This document shows, one piece after another, positions 52,549-61,940 of a stretch of DNA of 64,000 nt (position 1 is its first letter; every line of letters begins with the position of its first letter). The DNA comes from DASYKS01 sp031404815 (GTDB lineage Bacteria > Acidobacteriota > Thermoanaerobaculia > Multivoradales > UBA5704), in assembly GCA_031404815.1 (NCBI GenBank), contig JANNIH010000081.1, forward strand, positions 1-64,000, read 5' to 3'. The notes beneath the pieces are model-generated. The model was not told the origin of the DNA. It saw only the letters and a program-made list of their open reading frames with translations, and ran no database searches. The position numbers were made by a program, and so were the translations under genes.

Positions 52549-55269
52549 ATGCGCCGCTACGTATCGATCGCGTTGCTCCTGTTCGCGGCGAGCGTCCAGG
52601 CCCAGGCGTTAACGCCTTACCTGATTCGCGACCTGAACACCGGAACGGTGGGAATCGGCTCGTCACCGAAGATCCTCGCGAGCCTGGGCGAGCGCGCCCT
52701 GGTCCTGCTGGATCAAGGCCGGGACCTCTGGTCGAGCGACGGCACTCCGGAAGGAACGACCCTCCTGGTCCGGAGCGAGGGCTTCGTCGAGTTCGCCGTC
52801 GTCTTTCCCGGACAGCGCCTCGCCTACCTGATCGAGCAGCGATCGGACAGCCGTCGCTATTGGGCGACCGACGGTACCGCGGCCGGCACCTATCCGCTCA
52901 CCGCGGATTTTCTCCAGGCCCCTCCTCCCACCTGGCAGGGCCAGTTTCTGCGCGTCGCCGGAACCGATCGCATTTTCTTCTCCGCCGGAACGCCACAGCG
53001 AGGAACCGAGCTCTGGACCAGCGACTCCACGGCCGCGGGAACGCGCCAGATCGCGGATCTGCTGCCCGGAGCGGGAGGCTCCGAGCCGCACCAGTTGACG
53101 TCTTTCCGGGGCAAAGTCTTCTTCGCCGCCGATGACGGCCGCGGCATTTCCCTCTGGTCCACCGATGGCACGGCCAACGGCACCCGCCTGATTCTGGATC
53201 CCGACCCACGCCGCCGCCAGAGGTTCAGTCCCCAATCGTTCCAGGTGGTCGGCCAGAGCCTCTTTTTCCTCGTCCCGACCGCCAACGGCTGGTTCCTCTG
53301 GAAGAGCGACGGCACCGCGAGCGGCACCCGCTCGATCGCGAAGATCGCGCCGTACCGGCCAGGGCGGGATTACAGCATTCAGACGATCGCCCACCTGGAC
53401 CGCCTCTTTCTGCTGTTCGACGACGGGAGCAACGGCCGCGAAATCTGGACCTCGAACGGCACCGCCGCAGGCACGCGGCGGATCACCGATTTCCAGGGTG
53501 TCAACGATTCGCCCCTGTCGTTTTCGCCGTACCAACTCCCGGGGCGCCTTCTCTTCAACGCGAACGATAGCGTGCACGGCACGGAGCTCTGGACCTCGAA
53601 CGGCTCTCCCGGGGGAGCCCGGTTGCTCAAGGACGTCTGCCCGGAGGGGTGCAGTGGAGTGAACACCCCGCCTCGGCTCGCCTTCGGTGGCCGCCTCTAT
53701 TTCACCGCCTTCACCCGCGCGCGCGGCCTGGAGCTCTGGAGCACCGACGGGACCGAGGCGGGAACGCGCCTGTTCAAAGACTTTTGCCGGGGAACCTGCG
53801 GTAGCGACCCCCGCCTTCTCGGCGGCCCGGACGGCCGGTTCTACGTCACAGCCGGGACCGCCCTCGGCAACAGCCGGCTTTGGCGTTCCAACGGTACCTC
53901 CGCGGGCACGGTCCCGGTCACTGACGACTCGTTTTATAGCGGCGGCGACCGCGGCGTGGCCGTCGGTCGATATTTCCTGTTCAACGGCGAAGACGCGACC
54001 CACGGCAGCGAGCTGTGGCGCACCGAAGGAACGATCGCTACCACCCGGCTCGTCGCCGATTTCACGGCCAACGAGCCCGGCAGCTCTTCGCCCAGAGAGT
54101 TTCACCCCACCGGTTCGCGCGCCGTCTTCCTCGCGAACGACGGCCTCAGCCCCATCGGCATCTGGTCGAGCGACGGCACCGCCGAGGGTACGCGGCTGCT
54201 GCTCGACGGGGGGTTCGAGCCCCCGCTGCTGCAATTCGCCAAGAGCGGGGAAAACCTTACCTACTTCTACACCAGTAACTTCAGGGCTCTGTGGCGAACC
54301 GACGGCACGCCGCTGGGAACGTTTCAGGTCTCGCCGCCCGAGCTGGATTTCTACCAATCGGGAAGCACGCTGGCGATGCTTGGCGACCGGGCGTTTTTCG
54401 TCGGGCTGGACGCGGCGCATGGCGAGGAGCTTTGGACCAGCGACGGCACCGTCGCGGGAACCCATCTCGTGGCCGAGGCCCGGCCGGGGGCCGACAGCTC
54501 GCGTGCGCGCCAGCCGCGGCCCTTTTTGGGCAAAATCCTCTTCGAGGCCACCGACGAGATTTTCAACGACCAGCTCTACGTGACCGATGGAACCGCACCG
54601 GGCACGAAGAAGCTGGGCGAAGCCTATCCGTTCCTCGCCGACGTATTCAGCTTTTCTTTGGCCGGCACCAAGGTGTTTTACCCGCGGCCCGACCCAGAGG
54701 ATCTCAATGAGTTTTGGGCGACCGACGGGACGGTCTCCGGCACGGCCCGGTTGTTCGATTCGAGCGTCCAGGTCTTCCGAAATTACCCGGCCGGCAACCG
54801 CCTTCTGTTCGAGACCTTCGGATCGACCTACCTCGGCCTGTATGTCAGCGACGGGACCGCCGCCGGTACCCGTAAAATCGCGGACGATCTGACCCTCGCC
54901 TACCCTCCGACCCATTTCGACCCGGCCGCGTTCGGCAACCTCATCGCGTTCGCCGCCTTTCGAGGGTCCGACCCTTCGACCACCGCCCTTTGGGTCACCG
55001 ACGGCACGGCCGCGGGAACCCGCAGCATTCTCTCGCAGGAGGGCGGTTTGCCGTTTCCGTGGCGCGCGACCCCCTACCTCGGCGGCCTGTTACTCGCGGG
55101 CGGTCCGAACCTCTGGTTCACCGACGGCACCGCGGAAGGTACGGCAGTCGTCCTCTCGGCCGCACCCGGAGTCGATGCGCCCCTCCCCGTAACCGCCGGA
55201 GACCGCGCCTATTTTTCGTGGGCCGATCTGGAAACCGGCTTGGAACCCTGGGCTCTACGGCCGGATTGA
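52549..55269 (+). CDS. Secreted ELWxxDGTxxGT-repeat protein
   Basis: 906 residues with a signal peptide (MRRYVSIALLLFAASVQAQA, cleavage near 20). I count about 18 copies of the E-L-W-x-x-D-G-T-x-x-G-T motif spread at roughly 45-55-residue intervals over the whole protein, for example DLWSSDGTPEGT, ELWSTDGTEAGT and NLWFTDGTAEGT, with lapses such as ELWRTEGTIATT. The spacing suggests beta-propeller blades. These repeats are frequent in secreted proteins of Myxococcota and Acidobacteriota; function is unknown. GGAGGATCT lies just before ATG 52549. No further domain or sorting signal at the C terminus. Confidence 0.85.
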   Translation: MRRYVSIALLLFAASVQAQALTPYLIRDLNTGTVGIGSSPKILASLGERALVLLDQGRDLWSSDGTPEGTTLLVRSEGFVEFAVVFPGQRLAYLIEQRSDSRRYWATDGTAAGTYPLTADFLQAPPPTWQGQFLRVAGTDRIFFSAGTPQRGTELWTSDSTAAGTRQIADLLPGAGGSEPHQLTSFRGKVFFAADDGRGISLWSTDGTANGTRLILDPDPRRRQRFSPQSFQVVGQSLFFLVPTANGWFLWKSDGTASGTRSIAKIAPYRPGRDYSIQTIAHLDRLFLLFDDGSNGREIWTSNGTAAGTRRITDFQGVNDSPLSFSPYQLPGRLLFNANDSVHGTELWTSNGSPGGARLLKDVCPEGCSGVNTPPRLAFGGRLYFTAFTRARGLELWSTDGTEAGTRLFKDFCRGTCGSDPRLLGGPDGRFYVTAGTALGNSRLWRSNGTSAGTVPVTDDSFYSGGDRGVAVGRYFLFNGEDATHGSELWRTEGTIATTRLVADFTANEPGSSSPREFHPTGSRAVFLANDGLSPIGIWSSDGTAEGTRLLLDGGFEPPLLQFAKSGENLTYFYTSNFRALWRTDGTPLGTFQVSPPELDFYQSGSTLAMLGDRAFFVGLDAAHGEELWTSDGTVAGTHLVAEARPGADSSRARQPRPFLGKILFEATDEIFNDQLYVTDGTAPGTKKLGEAYPFLADVFSFSLAGTKVFYPRPDPEDLNEFWATDGTVSGTARLFDSSVQVFRNYPAGNRLLFETFGSTYLGLYVSDGTAAGTRKIADDLTLAYPPTHFDPAAFGNLIAFAAFRGSDPSTTALWVTDGTAAGTRSILSQEGGLPFPWRATPYLGGLLLAGGPNLWFTDGTAEGTAVVLSAAPGVDAPLPVTAGDRAYFSWADLETGLEPWALRPD

Positions 55270-56019
55270 CGATTGACAAATGTCCCTAGCCCTTGTGTCA
55301 GGAGGGATGACGATCGGCCTTGGTGACTATCCTCACATTGCTTTAGTCACCCATAAGGGTTAGGCCCAGGCCTTCAACGAAAGTTCGCTCCAAGCCAACT
55401 ATTTCTTCACGTCTCAGTTGAATGAAGGTTCGAATATCGCCATCGAAAAGCGCCTGCGCCGCTTCGTCGTTAATGGCGTGACTCCTGAGGAGCCGGGAAT
55501 GTCCAAAGAGGCTGTTCTTCTCGCGCAGTAACTTTCGAAGTGCACTGGCCTCTCGCGGTTCTACCAGGAACCGATTTTCTGGACCGCCGGAGAAAAGCGG
55601 TGCTTCTACCTCCCTGCTTGGGATCAGCTGGGGCATTGCCTCTCGCCCGAAATCGGCCAACAGCTTAAAGAGATCGGCGATTAAGTTGTCCGCGCCCGGG
55701 TTCGAAGAAGAAAAGCTCGAAGGGGGAGGAGCTGCAAGCCAAGGAAGTGCCAGGAAGTGCCAAGGAAGCGATCGCACTGGTGCATGGATTTGAGACAATG
55801 TACCGAGGACCACAACGCGCTCTTGGCTCTACCCGCCGTCGCCGTAGCATCGGCACTGGTGGCCGCCCATAATTACGCGGCCGAAAACCAGCCCCGCCTG
55901 CGGGCGAAGACGATCTCGACGCGGGTGATCTATCTGGATTACGATGGCGGGAGGCAAGGCGGACTTGGAGCCCGGGGCCAAGTTTCACCTGATTCGGAAG
56001 CAGGGGCAAAGAGGCTGGG
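55270..56019. other. Stretch with no confident gene, lower GC
   Basis: Between the ELWxxDGT gene and the 21-bp repeats the composition is lower in GC than the flanks. On the plus strand nothing reads like a protein. On the minus strand there is a possible gene remnant (55343-55813, listed separately). GTG-TCC and similar short words recur but I see no hairpin terminator, tRNA or IS end. Confidence 0.6.
55343..55813 (-). CDS. Possible short or remnant gene, function unknown
   Basis: A 156-codon minus-strand frame. Its first ~40 codons look non-coding (Pro/Ser-rich), but from about ADNLIADLFKLLADFGREA onward it reads like a soluble, charged protein ending SHAINDEAAQALFDGDIRTF then a helical REEIVGLERTFVEG tail. 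A tail with the pattern S-H-x-I ... D-I-x-x-F-I-x-x-R resembles the C termini of some nuclease/DUF262-type proteins, but this is only a resemblance. It may be the 3' remnant of a longer gene whose 5' part was lost, perhaps next to the repeat array. No ribosome site is evident. Confidence 0.35.
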   Translation of the reverse strand: MVLGTLSQIHAPVRSLPWHFLALPWLAAPPPSSFSSSNPGADNLIADLFKLLADFGREAMPQLIPSREVEAPLFSGGPENRFLVEPREASALRKLLREKNSLFGHSRLLRSHAINDEAAQALFDGDIRTFIQLRREEIVGLERTFVEGLGLTLMGD

Positions 56020-56271
56020 AAATTCGGTGAGTTGGCTCCCGAATTCCATTTCGGGACTCCCGAATTCCATTTTTTGAGTCCCGAATTCCATTTTTTGAGT
56101 CCCGAATTCCATTTCGGGACTGCCGAATTCGAATTCGGGACTGCCGAATTCCATTTTCCGGACCGCGAATTCCATTTCGGGACTCCCGAATTCCATTTCT
56201 TTGGCCCCGAATTCCATTTCGGCGCCCGCGAAATCGATTTCGGCGGTCCCGAATTCGATTTCGCGGCCCGA
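56020..56271. repeat. 21-bp minisatellite, 12 units, EcoRI-site-rich
   Basis: Twelve head-to-tail units of exactly 21 bp, with no indels. The common unit starts GAATTCCATTT and usually continues CGGGACTCCC. Units begin at 56020, 56041, 56062, 56083, 56104, 56125, 56146, 56167, 56188, 56209, 56230 and 56251; the first and the last two are the most divergent. Because 21 is a multiple of three, several frames on both strands stay open: plus gives E-F-H-F-G-T-P, minus gives E-M-E-F-G-S-P. The array ends 12 bases before the ATG of the next glycosyltransferase. I regard it as a non-coding repeat, not protein, and not a CRISPR (no spacers). Confidence 0.92.
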
Positions 56272-56283
56272 TCGCATCGGGGG

Positions 56284-57513
56284 ATGACCGTGAAAATCCT
56301 GATCGTCGTCTCACGCTCGCCCTATCCGCCGCGGCGCGGGGATCAGATGCGGGCGGTTCAGACGCTCGAGGTCCTCGGGACGACGCACGAAATCACCCTG
56401 CTCGCACCTACCGATACCAACGCGCCAACCCGTCTCGGTTCAGGCATCCGGCTTCTGACCTACCGGCCGCCGGGCCGGTTTGCCAAGATCCTGGGCGTCG
56501 GCCGCGCGGCGCTCTCGGGCCAGCCGCTCCAATCGGGGCTGTTCCGAAGCGGCGATCTGGCGAGCAAGCTCCGAGCGCTCGCACCCCGGCACGATCTTGT
56601 CCTCCTTCAGCTCGAGCGGCTGGTTGGGCTCCTCCCCGACCTCGGAGAGACACGTCTGGTCGTCGATCTGATCGACAGCCTGGCGCTCAACTTCGAGCGG
56701 CGGGCCGAATTCGATGCCTTGCTGTTGCGCCCTGCCCTCCGCTTCGAGGCCGCCCGCCTGCTCGCCGCCGAGCGGCAGCTGGCCCGGCGCGCCTCGAAAA
56801 TCTTGGTCGTTTCCGAACGGGATCGCCGCTACCTCGAAGAGCGCCTCGGCCCGGAGCTCGCCGACAAGGTCGAAGTCGTGCCGCTCGGAGTGTCGATCCC
56901 CGAAGAGCTGCCGCCGACGCTCAAGCTCTGGAAGAGGCCGGCCGGCGGAGCGACCGAAGAATCGACGTTCGAGGTTGCCGCCGACGCCCGTCGCCCGCTG
57001 CTCGCGATCACCGGCAACCTCGGCTATTTCCCGACCATCGACGGTTCGCTCTGGTTTCTCGGCGAGGTCTGGCCGAAGCTGCACGCGGCGCGCCCCGAGG
57101 TTCGGTTGCTCTTCGCCGGAGCCCGCCCCCCGGCTCGCCTGCGCGCCGCGATCTCCCGTGCGGGAGCCGAATTGATCGAATCGCCGACGGACCTTCGCGC
57201 GATTCTTGGGCACGCGACACTCGCAATCGCACCGATGCGCGCTGGCTCGGGCCTGCCGATAAAGATCCTCGAAGCCTGGTCCGCGGGCGTTCCGGTGCTC
57301 ACGACTCCTTGGACTGCGGCGGGAGTCTCGGGCCGGGCCGGGGAGGATCTCGCCGTGGTCGAGCCCGATCCGGCCGCCTGGTGCAGAGAGATTCGCCGCT
57401 TGCTCGACGACCCGGCCGCGCGGCAGCGTCTGGTCGAAAACGCCCGACAGAGACTCGCGGCGGACTTCTGCAAAGAGAGCGTGGCGGCTCGTTGGCGCGC
57501 GGCGATCGGGTAA
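56284..57513 (+). CDS. GT4-family glycosyltransferase
   Basis: 409 residues from ATG 56284 (MTVKILIVVSRSPYPPRRGDQMR). The frame stays open into the upstream repeats, but the family begins here. Acceptor side RLVVDLIDSLALNFERRA; donor side LLAITGNLGYFPTIDGSLWFL, VRLLFAGARPP, and the APMRAGSGLPIKILEAWSAGVPV block that includes the second Glu of EX7E. This 'GN...Y.pn ... GSG.kiLe' type is common in exopolysaccharide loci. Stands apart from the main glycan operon, behind ribBA and the repeat array. Confidence 0.9.
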   Translation: MTVKILIVVSRSPYPPRRGDQMRAVQTLEVLGTTHEITLLAPTDTNAPTRLGSGIRLLTYRPPGRFAKILGVGRAALSGQPLQSGLFRSGDLASKLRALAPRHDLVLLQLERLVGLLPDLGETRLVVDLIDSLALNFERRAEFDALLLRPALRFEAARLLAAERQLARRASKILVVSERDRRYLEERLGPELADKVEVVPLGVSIPEELPPTLKLWKRPAGGATEESTFEVAADARRPLLAITGNLGYFPTIDGSLWFLGEVWPKLHAARPEVRLLFAGARPPARLRAAISRAGAELIESPTDLRAILGHATLAIAPMRAGSGLPIKILEAWSAGVPVLTTPWTAAGVSGRAGEDLAVVEPDPAAWCREIRRLLDDPAARQRLVENARQRLAADFCKESVAARWRAAIG

Positions 57514-57531
57514 CGGGGGTAGAGTCGAGGA

Positions 57532-58182
57532 ATGGAACGGACACGCCGCCCGCTCACCGCCGGAGAAGAAATCGCCAACAGCGTCACCCACGGGATCGGG
57601 CTGATCTTGAGTCTGATCGGCTTTCCCCTTCTGTTGTTCGCCGCCTCGGGGCGCCAGGACCCCTGGCAGCTCGTGGGCTATGGGGTGTTTGCGACCACCT
57701 TGGTCTTCCTCTACGGGATTTCGACGCTCTACCACGCGGCCAAACCCGGCCGGGCGAAGCAGATCCTCCGGGTGCTCGACCATTCCGCGATTTATCTCTT
57801 GATCGCCGGGACCTACACCCCGTTCACCCTCGGCGTGCTCCGCGGCGCCTGGGGTTGGACGCTGCTTGGGCTGATTTGGGGGCTCGCGGTGTTCGGCATC
57901 CTGTTCAAGAGCCTGATCGGCGTCCGGCTGCCGCGCGCCTCGGTCGTTCTCTACATCCTGATGGGCTGGCTGGTGGTGATCGCGATCCGCCCCTTGGCCG
58001 CCCAGCATGATGGCGCGGCGCTCCGTTGGCTGCTCGCGGGCGGCATTCTTTACACCGCCGGAGTCGTGTTCTACACCTGGGAGCGCCTGCACTACCATCA
58101 CATGTTCTGGCACCTGTTCGTGCTCGGCGGCAGCATCTGCCACTTCCTCGCCGTGCTCTGGTACGCCGCCCCCGCGGTCTGA
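57532..58182 (+). CDS. Hemolysin-III family (TrhA/PAQR-like) membrane protein
   Basis: 216 residues, seven predicted spans. Conserved positions of the family: E-E-I-A-N-S-V-T-H-G near the N terminus, STLYHAA (S-x3-H), LDHSAIYLLIAGTYTPF and the C-terminal YHHMFWHLFVLGGSICHF with the zinc-ligand His residues. Bacterial members have been implicated in membrane energetics and fluidity homeostasis; haemolysin activity is historical. Starts 18 bases after the glycosyltransferase. Confidence 0.92.
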   Translation: MERTRRPLTAGEEIANSVTHGIGLILSLIGFPLLLFAASGRQDPWQLVGYGVFATTLVFLYGISTLYHAAKPGRAKQILRVLDHSAIYLLIAGTYTPFTLGVLRGAWGWTLLGLIWGLAVFGILFKSLIGVRLPRASVVLYILMGWLVVIAIRPLAAQHDGAALRWLLAGGILYTAGVVFYTWERLHYHHMFWHLFVLGGSICHFLAVLWYAAPAV

Positions 58183-58233
58183 ACTCGGCTTGCCGGCCCA
58201 CCGACTTTTGGCACCAGAGCACGAAGCGCCCTC

Positions 58234-58262
58234 TTGACAGCTCCAATCCCGGCGCCTATCCT
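58234..58262 (+). promoter_or_regulatory. Sigma-70-type promoter of groES-groEL
   Basis: TTGACA (58234-58239), 17 bases, then TATCCT (58257-58262). Both boxes and the spacing fit a housekeeping promoter. The CIRCE operator begins two bases after the -10 box. Confidence 0.8.
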
Positions 58263-58263
58263 G

Positions 58264-58290
58264 TTAGCAGTCGTCGCCTGAGAGTGCTAG
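58264..58290 (+). promoter_or_regulatory. CIRCE operator (HrcA-binding site)
   Basis: TTAGCAGTC, nine bases, GAGTGCTAG: the CIRCE consensus TTAGCACTC-N9-GAGTGCTAA with one mismatch in each half. It overlaps the expected transcription start of groES. HrcA would repress here and release on heat shock. hrcA itself is not in the window. Confidence 0.88.
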
Positions 58291-58367
58291 CAGTCGTTCC
58301 GCTGACGCTCTCTGCGGACGAGATGGAAGTTCAATCCACACATGACCTTCGAAGGAGGTATCGAGCC

Positions 58368-58655
58368 GTGAATATTCGTCCCCTTCACGATCGGGTAGTC
58401 GTCAAGCGTATTGAGCAGGGTGAGCAGGTCCGCGGAGGCATCATCATCCCGGACACCGCCAAAGAGAAGCCGCAGGAGGCCGAGGTCGTGGCCGTGGGTC
58501 CCGGCAAGTTGAACGACGAGGGCAAGCGGATGCCGATCGACGTCAAGACCGGCGACCGCGTGTTGATCGGCAAGTACTCGGGCAGTGAGATCAAGATCGA
58601 CGGTGAAGAACTCGTCATCCTCCGCGAGGACGAGATCTTGGCCGTGGTCGGATAA
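58368..58655 (+). CDS. groS: Co-chaperonin GroES
   Basis: 95 residues from GTG 58368; GAAGGAGGT at 58350-58359 is a near-perfect ribosome site eight bases upstream, which decides the start. NIRPLHDRVVVKRIE, the mobile loop EQVRGGIIIPDTAKEKPQ, and the C-terminal ILREDEILAVVG are diagnostic. Forms the seven-subunit lid of the GroEL chamber. Followed by groEL after 36 bases. Confidence 0.97.
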   Translation: MNIRPLHDRVVVKRIEQGEQVRGGIIIPDTAKEKPQEAEVVAVGPGKLNDEGKRMPIDVKTGDRVLIGKYSGSEIKIDGEELVILREDEILAVVG

Positions 58656-58691
58656 CCAACTTCTACGACCTCAGGGAGGTTCTAAATAGCC

Positions 58692-60338
<1,647 letters not shown>

Positions 60339-60381
60339 GGGAGCGCCTACGGGAGAGTCTCTCCCCGGAATCCAGGAGAAA

Positions 60382-60417
60382 ACGGCCGGCCCTTTGCGGG
60401 GCCGGCCGTCTTGTTTT
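60382..60417 (+). terminator. Rho-independent terminator after groEL
   Basis: ACGGCCGGCCC (60382-60392) pairs with GGGCCGGCCGT (60399-60409), an 11-bp perfect stem with a six-base loop, followed by CTTGTTTT. Lies between groEL and the convergent outer-membrane gene. Confidence 0.92.
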
Positions 60418-60435
60418 CCCAGCGGATTGAGAAAT

Positions 60436-61062
60436 CTAGAAGTGGGCGCGCAGACCGAGGTAAACCTTGGTCTGCAGGCTGTCCTCCGCATCCTGGACCA
60501 GGTCGAAACGGCCGGCGCCGAAAGCGCTCAGGTGCTCGCCGAGGAAGAGATCGACCCCGAACTGGGCGTTGACTCCGACTTTGTTCTTCGTTCCGGTTTC
60601 GTCCGGATTGTCCTTGAGCAGCGCCGCGTCGATCTGGTGGAGGGCGGCGCCGGCCCCGAAGAACGTCTCGACATTGCCGAACGGCACCACGCCGATCAAA
60701 TTGGCGCCGATCGACAGGTCGCTCGCCTTCTCGCCGCCGCGCGCCTCGGAGGTCTCCCAGTAGGCGACCTCGGGCTCGATGTAACCACGAATCCCGCGAT
60801 CGACCGAACCGTAGTCCTCCTCGTTCTTGTGACCCGCACGAATGCGTAACGAGACGGTCAGATACGGCTCGGTGATACCGCTGTTCGAGGGCTCGATCAG
60901 ACCGATGCCGACACCCAGGGCGAACCGATTCTCTTCTTTGTAATCCGCGTAGGGATCCCGATTCGGATCGCCATCCCGACTCTGCGGATCTTGAGCCCGC
61001 GCTACGGCCGCGGGCAACATCAGGGCCGCCCCTACGGCTACCACGGTGAGCCAATGTTTCAT
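60436..61062 (-). CDS. Outer-membrane beta-barrel protein, function unknown
   Basis: 208 residues with a signal peptide (to ~23, AVARAQD). After an acidic linker, alternating strands (FALGVGIGLIEPSN, PYLTVSLRIRAGH, SIGANLIGVVPFG) continue to a C-terminal Phe in KVYLGLRAHF, the outer-membrane barrel signature read by the BAM complex. AGGAGG is eight to ten bases before ATG 61062. Perhaps an eight-stranded barrel; no enzyme motif. Confidence 0.78.
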   Translation of the reverse strand: MKHWLTVVAVGAALMLPAAVARAQDPQSRDGDPNRDPYADYKEENRFALGVGIGLIEPSNSGITEPYLTVSLRIRAGHKNEEDYGSVDRGIRGYIEPEVAYWETSEARGGEKASDLSIGANLIGVVPFGNVETFFGAGAALHQIDAALLKDNPDETGTKNKVGVNAQFGVDLFLGEHLSAFGAGRFDLVQDAEDSLQTKVYLGLRAHF

Positions 61063-61187
61063 GCCCGATTCCCTCCTGTTGCGTAAGAGCCCACGGTCAA
61101 TAACGAGCGAGAGCCTCAGTTCCTTTTCGGCGCAAGAGTTGCAAGTTTCCGGCCAATTCTAGCAAAAAGCACTGGGCGCCGCATTTT

Positions 61188-61640
61188 TCAGGACCTGGCT
61201 TGCGGGGGTTCGAGAGGCGCGAAGAGATCACCGATCCCGGACACCTCGCCGAGAGGCACGCCGAGGTACTCGATCCAGGCGTGCGCGACCAGGCTCTCTC
61301 CCTCTTTGCGCACGCCGAAGCGGAGTTCGGTTAGGACCCCTTCCTCGGCCAGAAACGAGCGGAGGGCGAGCGCCCGAGGTACACAGTGCATGGGGTAGAG
61401 ATGATGGCGGGCGGCGATGTCGACCGCGCGGACCCAAGGTGCGATCGAACTCTCACCGCCGGCCCCAGGCTCCGGCTTTCGACGGTCGAGGGAGGCGGCC
61501 ACACGGGCGAAGCCCTGGGCACGCACCCGGAGATCGAGCGCGAGGAGACGGAGGGCGGCACGGATCAATCGCCGCCGATCCAGCGCAGAAAAAGCGCGCA
61601 GTCGGCGCAGGTTAGACCACCGAAAGGTTCGCGGAGACAT
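61188..61640 (-). CDS. Lasso-peptide biosynthesis B2 protein (McjB-type protease)
   Basis: 150 residues. Transglutaminase-fold C-terminal domain: catalytic Cys86 in PMHCVPRALALRSFL, His120 in LVAHAWIEYLG, and Glu132 at the +12 position where McjB has Asp. The N-terminal ~65 residues are helical and basic. It removes the leader peptide of the lasso precursor in the cytoplasm. Last gene of the operon; ATG 61640 lies 29 bases inside the PqqD-like gene. The 125 bases after its stop hold no precursor-like small frame that I can find. Confidence 0.88.
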   Translation of the reverse strand: MSPRTFRWSNLRRLRAFSALDRRRLIRAALRLLALDLRVRAQGFARVAASLDRRKPEPGAGGESSIAPWVRAVDIAARHHLYPMHCVPRALALRSFLAEEGVLTELRFGVRKEGESLVAHAWIEYLGVPLGEVSGIGDLFAPLEPPQARS

Positions 61641-61923
61641 CGATCAATCCGTGCCGCACGAGCTCGTGGAGCAGGCGGTCGAGATCAGCGGTCACCGTCT
61701 CGCGGTCGATTTCGAACTCAGCCAACAGGCGATCTCGAACATCGCCGAGCACCGCTCCTCCGACGAGAAGCGCCCAGGCGCGGGTTCCGACTTCGTTCAG
61801 ACCGTAGTAGGTGCCCAACTCGACATTGAGAATGACCATCTCGCCACCGACCTCGCGGGCGAGGACGCCTTCTCGGGGGCGGACAATGCTGGTGGGCGAG
61901 TACTCCAAAGTCGAAATGGTCAT
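61612..61923 (-). CDS. PqqD-family leader-recognition protein (lasso B1/RRE)
   Basis: 103 residues. PqqD fold: REGVLAREVGGEMVILNVELG, TYYGLNEVGTRAWALL and the C-terminal helical part ADLDRLLHELVRHGLI. In lasso clusters this stand-alone RiPP recognition element binds the precursor leader and delivers it to the protease and cyclase. It starts 17 bases after the kinase-like gene and overlaps the protease gene. Confidence 0.9.
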   Translation of the reverse strand: MTISTLEYSPTSIVRPREGVLAREVGGEMVILNVELGTYYGLNEVGTRAWALLVGGAVLGDVRDRLLAEFEIDRETVTADLDRLLHELVRHGLIDVSANLSVV

Positions 61924-61940
61924 GAATTTTCAAGAAGTTA

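Noticed and set aside
52663..54915. 750-codon minus-strand frame opposite the ELWxxDGT gene
   Set aside because: Its apparent repetitiveness mirrors the DGT repeats on the other strand; no coherent domain.
56020..56271. CRISPR array
   Set aside because: Units are contiguous 21-mers with no unique spacers, and no cas genes are nearby.
56032..56283. 84-residue repeat peptide as N-terminal extension of the GT4 protein
   Set aside because: The family start MTVKILIVV follows directly at 56284; repeats stay open in several frames only because the unit is 21 bp.
58026..58367. In-frame upstream extension of GroES
   Set aside because: It would include the promoter and CIRCE operator; the strong ribosome site at 58350-58359 fixes GTG 58368.
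61063..61187. Lasso precursor gene downstream of the B2 protease
   Set aside because: Only 125 bases, with no small frame having a leader-core pattern or a ribosome site.
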